A stretch of DNA of 64,000 nucleotides from Verpa conica. Lineage: Eukaryota; Ascomycota; Pezizomycetes; Pezizales; Morchellaceae. The notes under the pieces were generated by a model that saw only the letters and a list, made by a program, of their open reading frames with translations, did not search any database and was not told the origin of the DNA. The translations under genes were made by a program, and so were the position numbers. How positions within the stretch are numbered: the first letter of the stretch is position 1; each line of letters begins with the position of its first letter. Location: assembly GCA_033030425.1 (NCBI GenBank), contig JAUFSD010000016.1:1364001-1428000 (forward strand). The letters run 5' to 3'. Shown here piece by piece: positions 35,171 to 45,494 of the stretch.

Positions 35171-35330
35171 GATAGGCGGTTTCATATATGAGTCACGTGG
35201 TTTTTCCTATTTGCTAGGTTTGAGGATCCAGGTAAAAGGCATACCATATGAGGGTTTAGGGTTTTCTCTTTTGGAGCATATATCGATAGGTCTCTCTATC
35301 TCTTTTAGACAATCAATTCAGCAGGTTATC
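35156..35330. repeat. dispersed repeat, copy with inverted partner at 54.4-54.6 kb
   Basis: From CTAATAAGGATAGC through TTTCATATATGAGTCACGTG, GGGTTTAGGGTTT and CTCTCTATCTCTTTTAGACA, this stretch matches the reverse complement of about 54435-54607 at roughly 85 percent by eye. The LINE inserted inside this repeat; its other part lies left of the LINE at about 24035-24070. Confidence 0.75.
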
Positions 35331-38300
35331 ACCACAACCACTCTTATAGAGATTCCGAGTGACTTCTCATGATTCATGCGTGGTATTCATTTTTTAAGAC
35401 TCCACCACTACCGCTGATTCCATGGCTGCTTTCCTCCTTAACTGACCCCCTTGACACTAGGTCTCTTCATTTACATACCCCTAGCTAGCCCTCCCGCCGT
35501 AACTCAAATAACCCGGGATCCACTAGCTCCTCTTCAAGTTTAGACTTTTCAACCTCTACCTCCTCCGCTTCATAATCTACTAAACAACCCACGTTATTAG
35601 GACGCTAGAATGTGCTGCTAGCCTCTATAGTATTGTCGGGGACAAAAATAACCGACACTATCATGAACGCTTAGTCATGAGGTCACTTAGCATCATCCCT
35701 AGTATACAAATGCTTTATTTTTTCCTTTGTTTCTATCATTATTCATAATTAAAACTCTTTTTACGTCTAAACCGTCCCTTGGTGACATAATCACCAAAAG
35801 GTGATCATAACAGACACCCTAAACTAATGAGTATAACCGTCGCTACAACAAAGACTCTTTTGTAGGCAATGCATGTAGTGAATAGACCATTTAACTTGAA
35901 CAAACCTCAAGAAATCCGTACTATCTTATGTTTCCCCCTTTCTGGGAGAAAGAAACGTCGAGCATCACTTGGGTCTAAAAACTTAATTATTATCTACCTC
36001 TACCTACTACTACTATGAACTTCGAGTTACATGTAAAGAATCTCCGAGCTGCTATAAAGATATCTATAGATAAGCCATGAGATAAAAAACCGAGATACCG
36101 AGCTGACGATAGGATACCCAGAGTGGTATACAGATACGTTGTTATACGGCAGCCAATAGGGCGCCAATAATAGCGGATACCGCGACTACCTCTTAGCTGG
36201 GTATCACGGGTACCGCGCTAGCACAGTATATACCGCGTAGATAGCCTAATAAAACATCATCTTGATCTTTATAAGTAATCACGACTATAAAACGTGACAT
36301 ACGTCCAAGATGCCCTATATAAAGCCAAGTTATTATAGACCATTTTGATGACTCTATACCAATAGTATTCCACAAGTCTGTTGTACTAAGTCACTCAAAT
36401 AGAAGTATAGCTTTCCCAATGCAGTAATTGGGGATAATCAGTTACTTTAGGAGTATATACCTAGGTACCCGATATGAGTAAGACCAAGGGAAAGTAATGA
36501 ATCTCGACAGTAGATGACAAATGCAGACACATGGCTGCATTATGATATGTTATTTCGCTATAGTCTAGTTGTGACTATAAGAGTTCTTCCGAATAGGGCA
36601 CCGTGCAGGTATAGGGTAGGAAGGGATACGGGAAACCAGATGCGGAGACATCCGGAGCGGGTTACTTCGGTATAGAGTAGACTTCAGTGCATACCCTGAG
36701 AGGATCAGCTAAGTGGAACCTATATGTACTCTGTATTCAAGCAGTAATTTGTAATATGTAGATTGTGGTTTCATAGGCCTCCCGGCTAACCTGATATTCT
36801 TTTTTCCGGCGAGTATCTCTCGAACTGCCATCTCTTGCATTATGTTACCTCTATCGGATAAACACAATTATCTAGTCTAGTGCTGGTGCAGGCCTAGTCA
36901 TGGTGTATTCCAACACCCATACACTCGAGTGATAATTTGTAATTCTTAGAAATGACCAACTGGTAGGTCAAACGCGTCCGGTCACAAAATAGTATTTAAC
37001 ATAGCAATCTACACACACAGGTCAGGAAGAATATATTACGTCGATCCGGAGTTATAGATACTAACATTCACCAACTACCGAGGGACCTGAAGGAATTAAG
37101 ATTACTAGAAGTCTTTATAATATGTCTGAGGCTGAAGTGCAATTTATAACCACACAGCGGGACATGAAGATAAACACCCCCTAAAACAAAGACGATAGAG
37201 ATAAGCAAATAGACCCACTCTAGACACTATCTTTTATCAACATAACCGTACTGCTGCATTATGACTATTTGTTATATCCGGCCGAGAATATAATCAACCC
37301 GTTTTGTAAAAACCCTCCCCCAGGTAGGCAACAGGAGGAAGGAACTTCCAACACCACAACCGACTCCCGAACTTCCCAGACAGAAAACCTCCCCCTGCCA
37401 ATGATCTATCTACGCGCCGCAAATCTTACCCTCTAAGAAAACCCCCTCCCCGGAACGACGGCCTGAGTAAATACCACACCTACAGAAAAAAACCCATACG
37501 GAGTTAAGCAATACACAAAACTCCGTCTCTATATACGCATAATCAGCATTATTAAAAAACGGAGTTTTACATGTACTTGTGATTAAAAAAAACAGAGTTA
37601 ACCCATCAAGGACCCGAGTGATATACCATGACGAGTACCAACCTCCCCGCGGCCGGATAATTGAATACCCTCTCCTCACCTCAGCCACGCAGCCACACGG
37701 AATCTCGGCACCCACAGCGGAGAAAACTAGTTCCGCTCAACCAATAGGATCTATAACATATTGATTACATAAATAAACGAGATTCAGAGTTTCTATTCGC
37801 TCTTTGGATATTTAAGTTTCTAGTATTGGAACCTGGTCTTTTTTTTTGTTTTTATGTACCATACCCTCGGAAGTGCATAGTTTTTGTTTTTTTTCTTCTT
37901 CTCACATCTCGTTGGATCTCGATCTTGATCTTCCATTATTTCTTCCCCCACAGTAAGTAAGCCGGTTCTACAAGCCGGTATTGATACCACGATGCCGTTT
38001 TTTCAACTCTGCTTTATCCTATACGGGTAGTCTTTACCTTTTGGTTCAAGCTTTTTTTTTTTTTCCCGTGTGAATATTCTTGCAGGCCACGTGGGCGGGC
38101 AGGTTTTCCTCCCTCCCCCTAAAATCAGGTTCTGTAGGTACGGTGTGGAATGCTCCGGTATCCACTCTTGCATGCCCGCTAAACCTGTTCTCTTTTTTTT
38201 TTTTTTCCCCTTCGCTTCGAGCCGTGAGCCAAGGAAGCCAAGGAGTAAGGCTGTATAGTGTGTCATGTGGAAATTTTTTTTTTTTGTTAAAATTCCTCTA

Positions 38301-38568
38301 ATCGTGAATAGTTCATACAAGACTTTAAAAAATAAAATCATAATCCCCCCCCCCCAGACCCAGTCCCCAGGAAACCCCCGCGTAAATACAATAAAAGGTC
38401 ATAGGCCAGGATGAATGGCACTTTTTAATTACAAGAGAGAGAGAGAGGGAGAGAAAGAAACTTTTCTCTCCCCCTCCAACAACCGCTATGGGTATAATAT
38501 ATAAATAAAAAATCAAAGGCATAAAAAAAAACATCTAAGCTGGAAAAAAAGGGCTTTTCGCCTCTTTC
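35331..38568. other. intergenic, no gene recognised
   Basis: AT-rich sequence with many short broken frames and homopolymers. The segment 37410-38340 has open frames on both strands without family features. It separates the TE island from the transporter gene. Confidence 0.4.
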
Positions 38569-40297
38569 TTAGACGGATTCAACATGTTTAGCTCCGTGTT
38601 TTTCTGCAAGACTATCGTCTGAGATCTCGCCACTGCGGATGTCTTCGCGGTTCCTGGCAATGATGCGGTCTGTTTCGGGGCGGAGGTGTGTGGCGAGTCC
38701 CTTGAGGTTGAACATGATGTCCATATCCTCTAGGGCGAGTCCCTTAGTCTCCGGGAGGAAGCACCAGGCGAAGAAGATACCGCATACGAGGGAGCAACCG
38801 AAGAAGAGGAAGGTGCCGTAGGTGATGTTGTTCATCATGTAGGGTGTTGAGTAGACGATGACGAATTGACCGAGCCATTGAGTGCAGGTAGTGAACACGA
38901 GGCAGACGGAGCGAATACCAGTTGGGAAAACCTCAGCGCTGGTGGAATGTTAGTTGAGTTTTTTTTAAGCTAGGAGTTAATAGAGTGTGATGCTTACCAG
39001 AAAATCCATGGGACACCGTTCCAGGAGAAGGCGTAGAAGATGGCAAAGATGTAGATCATGACGATAGCGACGTAAGCACCGGCATCGCGCTTTGCGTGAC
39101 CCTCGAAGGAATCAGATAGCTTGGAGAACCCGGCGAGGTAGAACATGGCAACGACGGCGCCGAGAGATCCAATAAGAATAGACTTTCGTCGTCCGAGAAG
39201 ATCGATACCAAAGAACATGAAAAGAACGGTGGCTAAGGCCTTGACAATTCCGAAAACACCAGTGGCAAGAAGACCAACGCTGGTACCTGTGAACCCAATG
39301 CTTGTGAAGATGGTAGGAGAGTAGTAGTTGAGCGCATTGATACCAGACAAGTTCTGGAACATCATAAGGGCCATTCCGATGAACAGACGGTTGCGGTTTC
39401 CGGGGAGGAAGGTCTCCTTGAGTTTAGCTACCACGCCCTGGTTGGCACCTAGGGCGTTCTCGTGCTCAATCTGCTGGTTGACTGTGTCGATTTCCCACAT
39501 GATGTATTGGTGATCGGCTGGGAGGTTACGGATGCGGCAAAGGTTCTTGATTGCGAGTTCGGTCCGGCCAGCTTTGACGAGCCATCTGGGCGATTCGGGT
39601 TGGAAGAACATGAGAATCACCAAGAGGGCACCGGGGACGAGCTGAATAGCAAAGGGAACATGCCATTGGCTGTCTGAGTCGTCGGAGATGTGGATAGAGA
39701 CGGCGTAGTTGACCCAGAAACCAAGGACGAGGGCTAATTGAAGCAGGATTTCAAAGATACCAATCATACGGCCACGGATTGCAGGAGGGGAGCATTCAGA
39801 AATGTAGATGGGAACCAAGAGCGAAGAAGCACCGACAGCAAGACCTGGGGAAGGTTAGTATGGATTAAATGAATACCAACGGGACACAACATACCAGTAA
39901 GAACACGACCACCGTAAATCAACCCGATCATACCGTCTGAAACAAGCTGCAAGATAGCACCGATACAGAACAAAACACCACAAGGCATCAAAGTAAGTCG
40001 TCTTCCGAATCTTTCAGTCATCGGGTAGCAGAGAATAGCGCCAAAGAAACATCCACCCTGGAAGGTAGACACGATGTTGGCCTTCAAAGTGGCAAGCTCA
40101 TCTCCCGACACCTCTGCCAGCCCGAACTTGTTCTGGAAAGCGGGCAATGACATGGTCCCACCAATGAAGGCGGAATCATAACCAAACATTGCAGAACCCA
40201 TAGCGGCAGACACAGCGAGCGCATAGATCCTCCAGTTGTAGACCTCTGGCGGTGCCGGATTGGCAGAGTCGTCTTTCATTGCAAAGGGGTTGCGCAT
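38569..40297 (-). CDS. MFS sugar/quinate-type permease
   Basis: Exons 39895-40297, 38998-39844 and 38569-38938 (introns of 50 and 59 nt) encode 539 aa, typical for fungal sugar-porter MFS proteins. Twelve membrane segments are expected. Signatures are FGYDSAFIGGT in TM1, ERFGRRLTL, GRVLTGLAVGASS followed by VPIYISECSPPAIRGR across the first intron, PESPRWL, DLLGRRKS, and PETKGLALEDMD near the end. The last motif and the overall spacing are like fungal quinate permeases (QutD/qa-y), although hexose porters share most features. Its position at the edge of a block of quinate/dehydroshikimate genes favours quinate or a related hydroaromatic acid as substrate. A degenerate qa-like site lies about 300 bp upstream. 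Confidence 0.85.
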
Positions 40298-41622
40298 GAT
40301 GGGCGAGGTTTGTTAGAGGGGCTTGAAAGATGTGAAGATTCGATTCCAACTATATCACAGAGTGTAGACTGTAGGAGTACACTGAGGATGATGTCGGGAG
40401 GAATGATGGGCAGAGGAAGGGGGGGAAACAAAGGGTGTAATATATACAGCGGGCACTTTGACCAACTTTCAGAGAGTAGACTAGCCCCGCCGCATGTGTA
40501 GCCGAGTGCAGCACCTACATAGCTGCAATCCTGTCGCGAGCATGAACATTGGCGTTGTGGGGAAAAACCCGGGTCCGGGGAAAGGAGGCCCGGATAGGAC
40601 ATTATGCGGGGAAAAGGCCAAGATCTCCATACAAAGTAGACCCTGCCCGGCAGTTGATAGGACGGGTGACCAAAGAGGCGTGCCCTCAGACTTGTTTTGT
40701 CAAGGGTTTTGTGACCTCTGGAGGGTGTGGTCCGCACAAGAGACCGAGACTCCCCCGCTCAGCAGACCGGGGGCTGTGGTTGGTGGTGTTGTCACCCCTG
40801 TGCGACGCTGAGGGTGAGACGGTTGCACTTTTCCGCGGCAGGTGAAGCGATCAGAGCCGATTGAAGAAACAGTTGTATAACGGGGGAGGGGGCGCTGGAG
40901 TTATCTTTTCCCGTTTACATTGGTGATGTTGGGTTAGGGCTGTGTAGTGGGATTGGGGAGAGTTGAATTATCTCGAGTTGAGCCTCTTCTAGCCAGTGTG
41001 TTCGAGCAGTCGGCCAGACTCAGACTTCAGACTTCAGAGACGTGGGTTCGAGATAGTTTTTAAATCCACTGAAGGCAAATACGGGAGAATCTCAATCATG
41101 CCACAGATCATGTCATGGTGGTCATGCCATTCTTGCAATACCCCGCCAGCTGCACCGGAAAATTGTTTCTGCGCGATTAATATATATCGAGTAGACAATA
41201 CCCGCTTTGGGCCCATCAGTCGATTCTATTAAATAATTCATGCACAACTCGTAACGGTTTGTAGTATTTGGATAAACGGTAGTATACGACAAGACCGCCA
41301 AGCCCGTACGTCCTGCCAGAGAACACTGGATATCAATCATTACCGGTACCGTGGTTGCTGTGAGTACAAGCTGTGATAACGGCCCAGCGTTGGGATATCC
41401 ATTCATCCTGCGTTCTGATACCTGTCAATGCCATGAGGTTTCACATCGTGCTGATCTGCCTATCATTGCATGAACACGGAATTGACTACGGTTCTACTGA
41501 TGATCGTCCAAGAGGCCAGAGCTTGGCTCATAATATTGACTCCATAATCCTAAAAATACCCTAAAAAGTATACAAAAAAACTCCTTTAAAACTCCCCGTC
41601 ATATACATGTCTATATAGTGTT
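40298..41622. other. intergenic, permease promoter and fusion-gene 3' region
   Basis: No supported gene. A degenerate version of the qa activator palindrome, GGATAG-GACA-TTATGC, lies at 40592-40607, 295-310 bp upstream of the permease start. A tRNA-like GGTTCGAGAT stretch near 41043 has no complete cloverleaf. Confidence 0.4.
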
Positions 41623-43333
41623 CTATTTCTTGGCATTTAAAACCTCATCCATCGCTCCTGCCATAATAGTTACCGGTGCCCTCCTCCCAGTCCACATTGT
41701 GAACTGATGATATGCCTGCTCCTTCAATATATCTGTCCCCCTACTCGTCTTCCACCCCGAGTAACCCTTCACAACCTTCATCAGCGCCGTCTCCAACGGC
41801 CTATACGCCATCTCAACCAAAACCCCACCCTCCTTCGCCTGCGAGAAGAACTGAGTCGGTATATCCGCCTCCGTGAAATCATCTGCAGGCACACACCCCA
41901 CAACAATCCCAGGAACCGGAGCCACAACCTGCGGGAACTGCGCCATCGACTCATACAGCTCAAACTCCAATGCCGGGAAATCCTTCACCAGGTCCTGAGA
42001 CCTTGATTTCGTACGGTTGATGAGGTAGATTTTCGAAACACCCAGTTTCTGCACCGCGTAACATGCCGCTCTGGACGCACCCCCGGCACCAATGATCACC
42101 GCGGCATCAATATTCACACCCCCTGCGGCCGGCCAGTTGGTCTCGATGCAGCTCTTGATACCTAGCCAGTCCGTGTTATCGCCCCAAAGGACCCTCGCCC
42201 CAGTTTTAGGATCGCTCTTCACGAGCACGGTGTTTACGGCGCCAACGAGCCGTGCAGACTCCGACGAGCCCTGGAGGTATTTACCGATCTGGAGCTTATG
42301 TGGGAATGTGACCGATGCACCACCGAAGTCTGGTTCGTGCATCATCTTCCGCACTTCCTCGTCTACGTTCTCGGTCTCGTGGATGCTGTAATAGTGGGGG
42401 AGGCCGAGTTCTTTGAAACCGGCGTTGTGGAGTGCTGGGGAGAGGGAGTGTGCGATGTTGTTGCCGAAGATGAAGAAGTTCTGTTTGGGCAGTTGGCCGA
42501 GGAGGTGCATTGTTTGGTGGATTTGGGCGACTGTTAGTTGGCCGGGTGCGGAGGGGGGCATGCAGGCGTGGGTGACCATGCTGATGGGGGAGGTTGCCCG
42601 TGATAGTTGGCCGGGGGCTGCCATGGCGACTGTGAGGAGGGGTTTGGGGTGTGTTGCAAAGTGGTCCCGCGAGAAGAGGGCTTGTTCGTGGGAGTCATAG
42701 ATTGTGGTGGACATTATGGAGAGCTTGATGACGTCTATGGGGGAGTGTTCGTATCAGATATTGTGGGGTTGATGTGTAGGGGGGATGTTACTTACCGCAG
42801 AACTTATCGCAGATATCAAACTTCTCTCGAAGTAATGTAGAGTTCCATCTGATATTCCCGGTCCAGTCGTGGAAACTCCCAAATATCTTGGAGTTTCCTT
42901 TCTTCCTGAAAATCTCGGCGATGACTTCCTGCGGCCACTCAATCTCAACGTCAATGTACTCGCATCCGGCAGCAACGCTCATCAGCATCATTTCTAGCGC
43001 TTCCTTGGCTGCTTTGTCGGGCCATTTCCCTCCTTGGCTTACGGTCCTTATCGTAAATAGAATTGGGAGCTCTGAGTGCTGCTGCATGAGTGATATTTGG
43101 GACTTGACGTATTCGCATGATGGGATGTTCTCGGCGCCAAGTGGTGATGAGAACTCGGAGAGCAGGTCCCCACGGACTTCCCAGATGTCGGCGCCATAGG
43201 ACATGCGTGTTAGATTTGGGAGTGCCGCGGCAATGGAGGAGAAGGTTAATGGGAGAATGTAGGTTTTCTTTGAGGCAGCATAGTTGGCGAAGAGAACATC
43301 TGTGGCATCGCTGTTGGAGGCTTTGGAAATCAT
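41623..43333 (-). CDS. type I 3-dehydroquinate dehydratase-shikimate dehydrogenase fusion
   Basis: Exons 42796-43333 and 41623-42734 (61-nt GTAAGT...ATAG intron) encode 549 aa. Residues about 25-240 are a type I dehydroquinase: Glu52, Arg54 and Asp56 (WEVRGDLL), His155 (FGSFHDW) and the Schiff-base Lys183 (DVIKL, formed across the splice). Residues about 255-549 are a shikimate dehydrogenase with AHSLSPALHN, SVTFPHK, GDNTDW and an NADP-type NRTKSR after the Rossmann glycines. The order equals the last two domains of the fungal AROM pentafunctional protein and of the quinate repressor QutR/qa-1S, but no shikimate-kinase-like domain is present upstream. It could be a bifunctional enzyme, as in plants, or a repressor derived from AROM. 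Retention of the catalytic residues favours activity. It is divergent from the next dehydrogenase gene. Confidence 0.88.
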
Positions 43334-44293
43334 GAGAATGCTGAAACTGGGTCTGGGAGTGGTACGATGGACAAACTGGTGATTCTTCGAGTATTATGAT
43401 TTTGAGTAATCTCTCGTGAGGTTATAGTAGTACATTCAAATGTGGGGTATGAATACTAATATCACAAAGTACCTTCATCTAGTTCTAATATCTAGCACTG
43501 GGTATCTACTCAATTCCCCGTATTATTCCGGAAGTCCAAAGAGTTATTTTTTTCCTCTTCACTCAAGTGGCCGTATTACCACCGTTTCAAGCTCGAAACG
43601 GAACCTCATTTACTCGTTTTCCGTATCCGGAAATGATCAATACTCGAGCGGTTAAGAACTCTTCCGCAAATTGGCCCCCCGATGCCAACAACAAATCAAT
43701 CTCCAGGAGGCGTTACGGTCAGACCTCTTTCACCAACCTCTCCGCTTTACACTCTTGAAGCGAGACACGACGCCTGTGACCTATCCCCACAGCTCTACAG
43801 GGGGCACGTGGGCCGAATCCTGGGGGAGACATTATCCTCGGCATGTTCTCGCCAGAGCGGATAAGAGCTTATCCAGCTTTGTCTCGTTGGCATGAAGCAA
43901 TGGGAGGGCTAGAATATTAATGTTTCTATCTCAGCCGTTGATCTACTCAGAACGCGAGCAAAGGGACAAAGATGGAGTGAAGAGGAATTAATACTTTACG
44001 AGTATTATATATCCTTCTAGGTACTAGTTAAGTTGGGACATCCAGGACTTGAGCTCGATAATCAATGTGTAGAAGTATTACCTTGGCTGTTCCAACTGTT
44101 TCTTCCCTACGCTTATATCTCGGTTTGAATCATGAAACCTCGAGGCTTGCATGACAATAACTCTCTGACTCATTTCTGTACTGTAGAATTTTACGATTAA
44201 ACTCATTATTTAAACCAGAAAAAAAATAAAAATAAACAATTAATACCCCATCTCATTTCCCCACACTCCCCCAGATCCACTCCCCCACAAAAG
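43334..44293. promoter_or_regulatory. divergent promoter between two dehydrogenase genes
   Basis: A 960-bp region between the DHQase-SDH fusion (minus) and dehydrogenase paralogue 3 (plus). It contains the qa-type palindrome at 43859-43874, placed 420-530 bp from either start. Otherwise AT-rich with no conserved frame. Confidence 0.6.
43859..43874. promoter_or_regulatory. QutA/QA-1F type activator site
   Basis: GGATAAGAGCTTATCC matches the published Neurospora/Aspergillus quinate activator consensus GGRTAARYRYTTATCC at 15 of 16 positions, with both half-sites perfect. Its location in the divergent promoter of two quinate-pathway genes fits control by a zinc-cluster activator. The activator gene itself is not in the window. 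Confidence 0.72.
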
Positions 44294-45208
44294 ATGTCCA
44301 CCCCTACACAGAAACACTACTACCTCGCCGGAAAGGGCGTCAAACACTCCATCGCCCCAACAGTGCACCAAACAATCGCAAACGCACTCTGTCTCCCCTG
44401 GACCTTCAAACTCCTCGATGCCGACACCACCGACTCAGTCATGCGCGTATTCCGCCAACCCGACTTCGCCGGCGGAGTCGTAACAATGCCATACAAGAAG
44501 AGCATAATGCCACACCTCGACTCGCTCGACGAGCTCTGCACAACACTCGGTTCCTGCAACAACGTCTACACCGATTCCTCCGGAAAGCTCGTTGGCTCAA
44601 ACACAGACTGGATCGGTATTCTCGAGTGCTTGAGGAGTGCCACAAATGCCGGTGTTGGGAGGCCGGCGATGGTGCTTGGGGCTGGCGGCGCTAGTAGAGC
44701 TGCGGTGTATGCGTTGTTTGCGCATCTGGGGTGTAGTGTTGTATACGTGATTAATAGAGATGATTGCGAAGTAGAAGAGCTGCAGAGGGACTCGAGGGCG
44801 TATGGTGATAGTGGGCCGACACTCGTTCATGTGAGGTCACTGGAGCAGGTGAAGTCTATCCCGGTAGAGGAGTTGCCGTCGTATGTTGTTGGTACTGTGC
44901 CGGACTTTGAACCGAGGACTGAGAGTGAGCTTGAGGCGGCGAGTATCATGAAGTATGTGTTTGCGAATACGCCTGAAGCGCGGAAGGGGGCGTTCTTGGA
45001 TATGTGCTTTAATCCGAGGAATACGAGGTTGTTGAAGGCGGCGAGAGCGATGGAGTGGAAGACGGTCGAGGGGATTAATGTTATTGGGTGGCAGGTGGAT
45101 AGGCAGTATACGCTGTGGGCGGGTGAGGAGAAGGCGAAGTTGATTCCGCATGAGGCTGCGTGGGAGGCGTTGAGGAAGGCGGCGGATGCGAGTGAGTTTA
45201 TTAACTAG
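44294..45208 (+). CDS. quinate/shikimate 5-dehydrogenase family protein, paralogue 3
   Basis: One exon of 304 aa with an AroE-like fold. The substrate motif is KHSIAP (Ser-Ile-Ala), catalytic Lys lies in VVTMPYK and Asp in GSNTDWIG. The Rossmann domain has VLGAGGASRAA followed by VYVINRDDCE. The acidic DD in place of the basic NADP clamp suggests NAD dependence, as reported for quinate-type dehydrogenases. It is probably a catabolic quinate or shikimate dehydrogenase. It shares a promoter with the DHQase-SDH fusion and converges on the dehydroshikimate dehydratase gene, 286 bp away. It differs enough from paralogue 1 (11.6 kb) that the two are not a recent duplication. Confidence 0.85.
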   Translation: MSTPTQKHYYLAGKGVKHSIAPTVHQTIANALCLPWTFKLLDADTTDSVMRVFRQPDFAGGVVTMPYKKSIMPHLDSLDELCTTLGSCNNVYTDSSGKLVGSNTDWIGILECLRSATNAGVGRPAMVLGAGGASRAAVYALFAHLGCSVVYVINRDDCEVEELQRDSRAYGDSGPTLVHVRSLEQVKSIPVEELPSYVVGTVPDFEPRTESELEAASIMKYVFANTPEARKGAFLDMCFNPRNTRLLKAARAMEWKTVEGINVIGWQVDRQYTLWAGEEKAKLIPHEAAWEALRKAADASEFIN

Positions 45209-45494
45209 GTTGGGTTTTGTTAGGGTTATGGTTTTATGAGTATTCTGCTTTGATTATGAATGCGATTGGAGGTTATGTCTAGGGTATTGAAAATGGATTC
45301 GGAGATGTGTTTACGAAGGATACTATTCTTGTGTAACGAAGATCATACATGATCACTCGTGGTTCATCGTCTATTATATCACGAAGAGAAGAATATTCTT
45401 ATAGAAACGCTAGTATTGGTTTAAATTTACAAAGACATCCAGAAACCCAAACAAAAGAAAAATCTTGTACACATAAAACCCATCAAAAACCACT

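Noticed and set aside
38003..38341. 112-codon minus-strand frame with Lys runs
   Set aside because: Frame is kept open by poly(A)/poly(T) homopolymers; no family signature.
40985..41050. Possible tRNA remnant ending in GGTTCGAGAT
   Set aside because: Only a B-box-like sequence and a weak A-box; no cloverleaf can be drawn.
41122..41406. 94-codon minus-strand frame between permease and fusion gene
   Set aside because: No recognisable domain, no splice context; probably chance.
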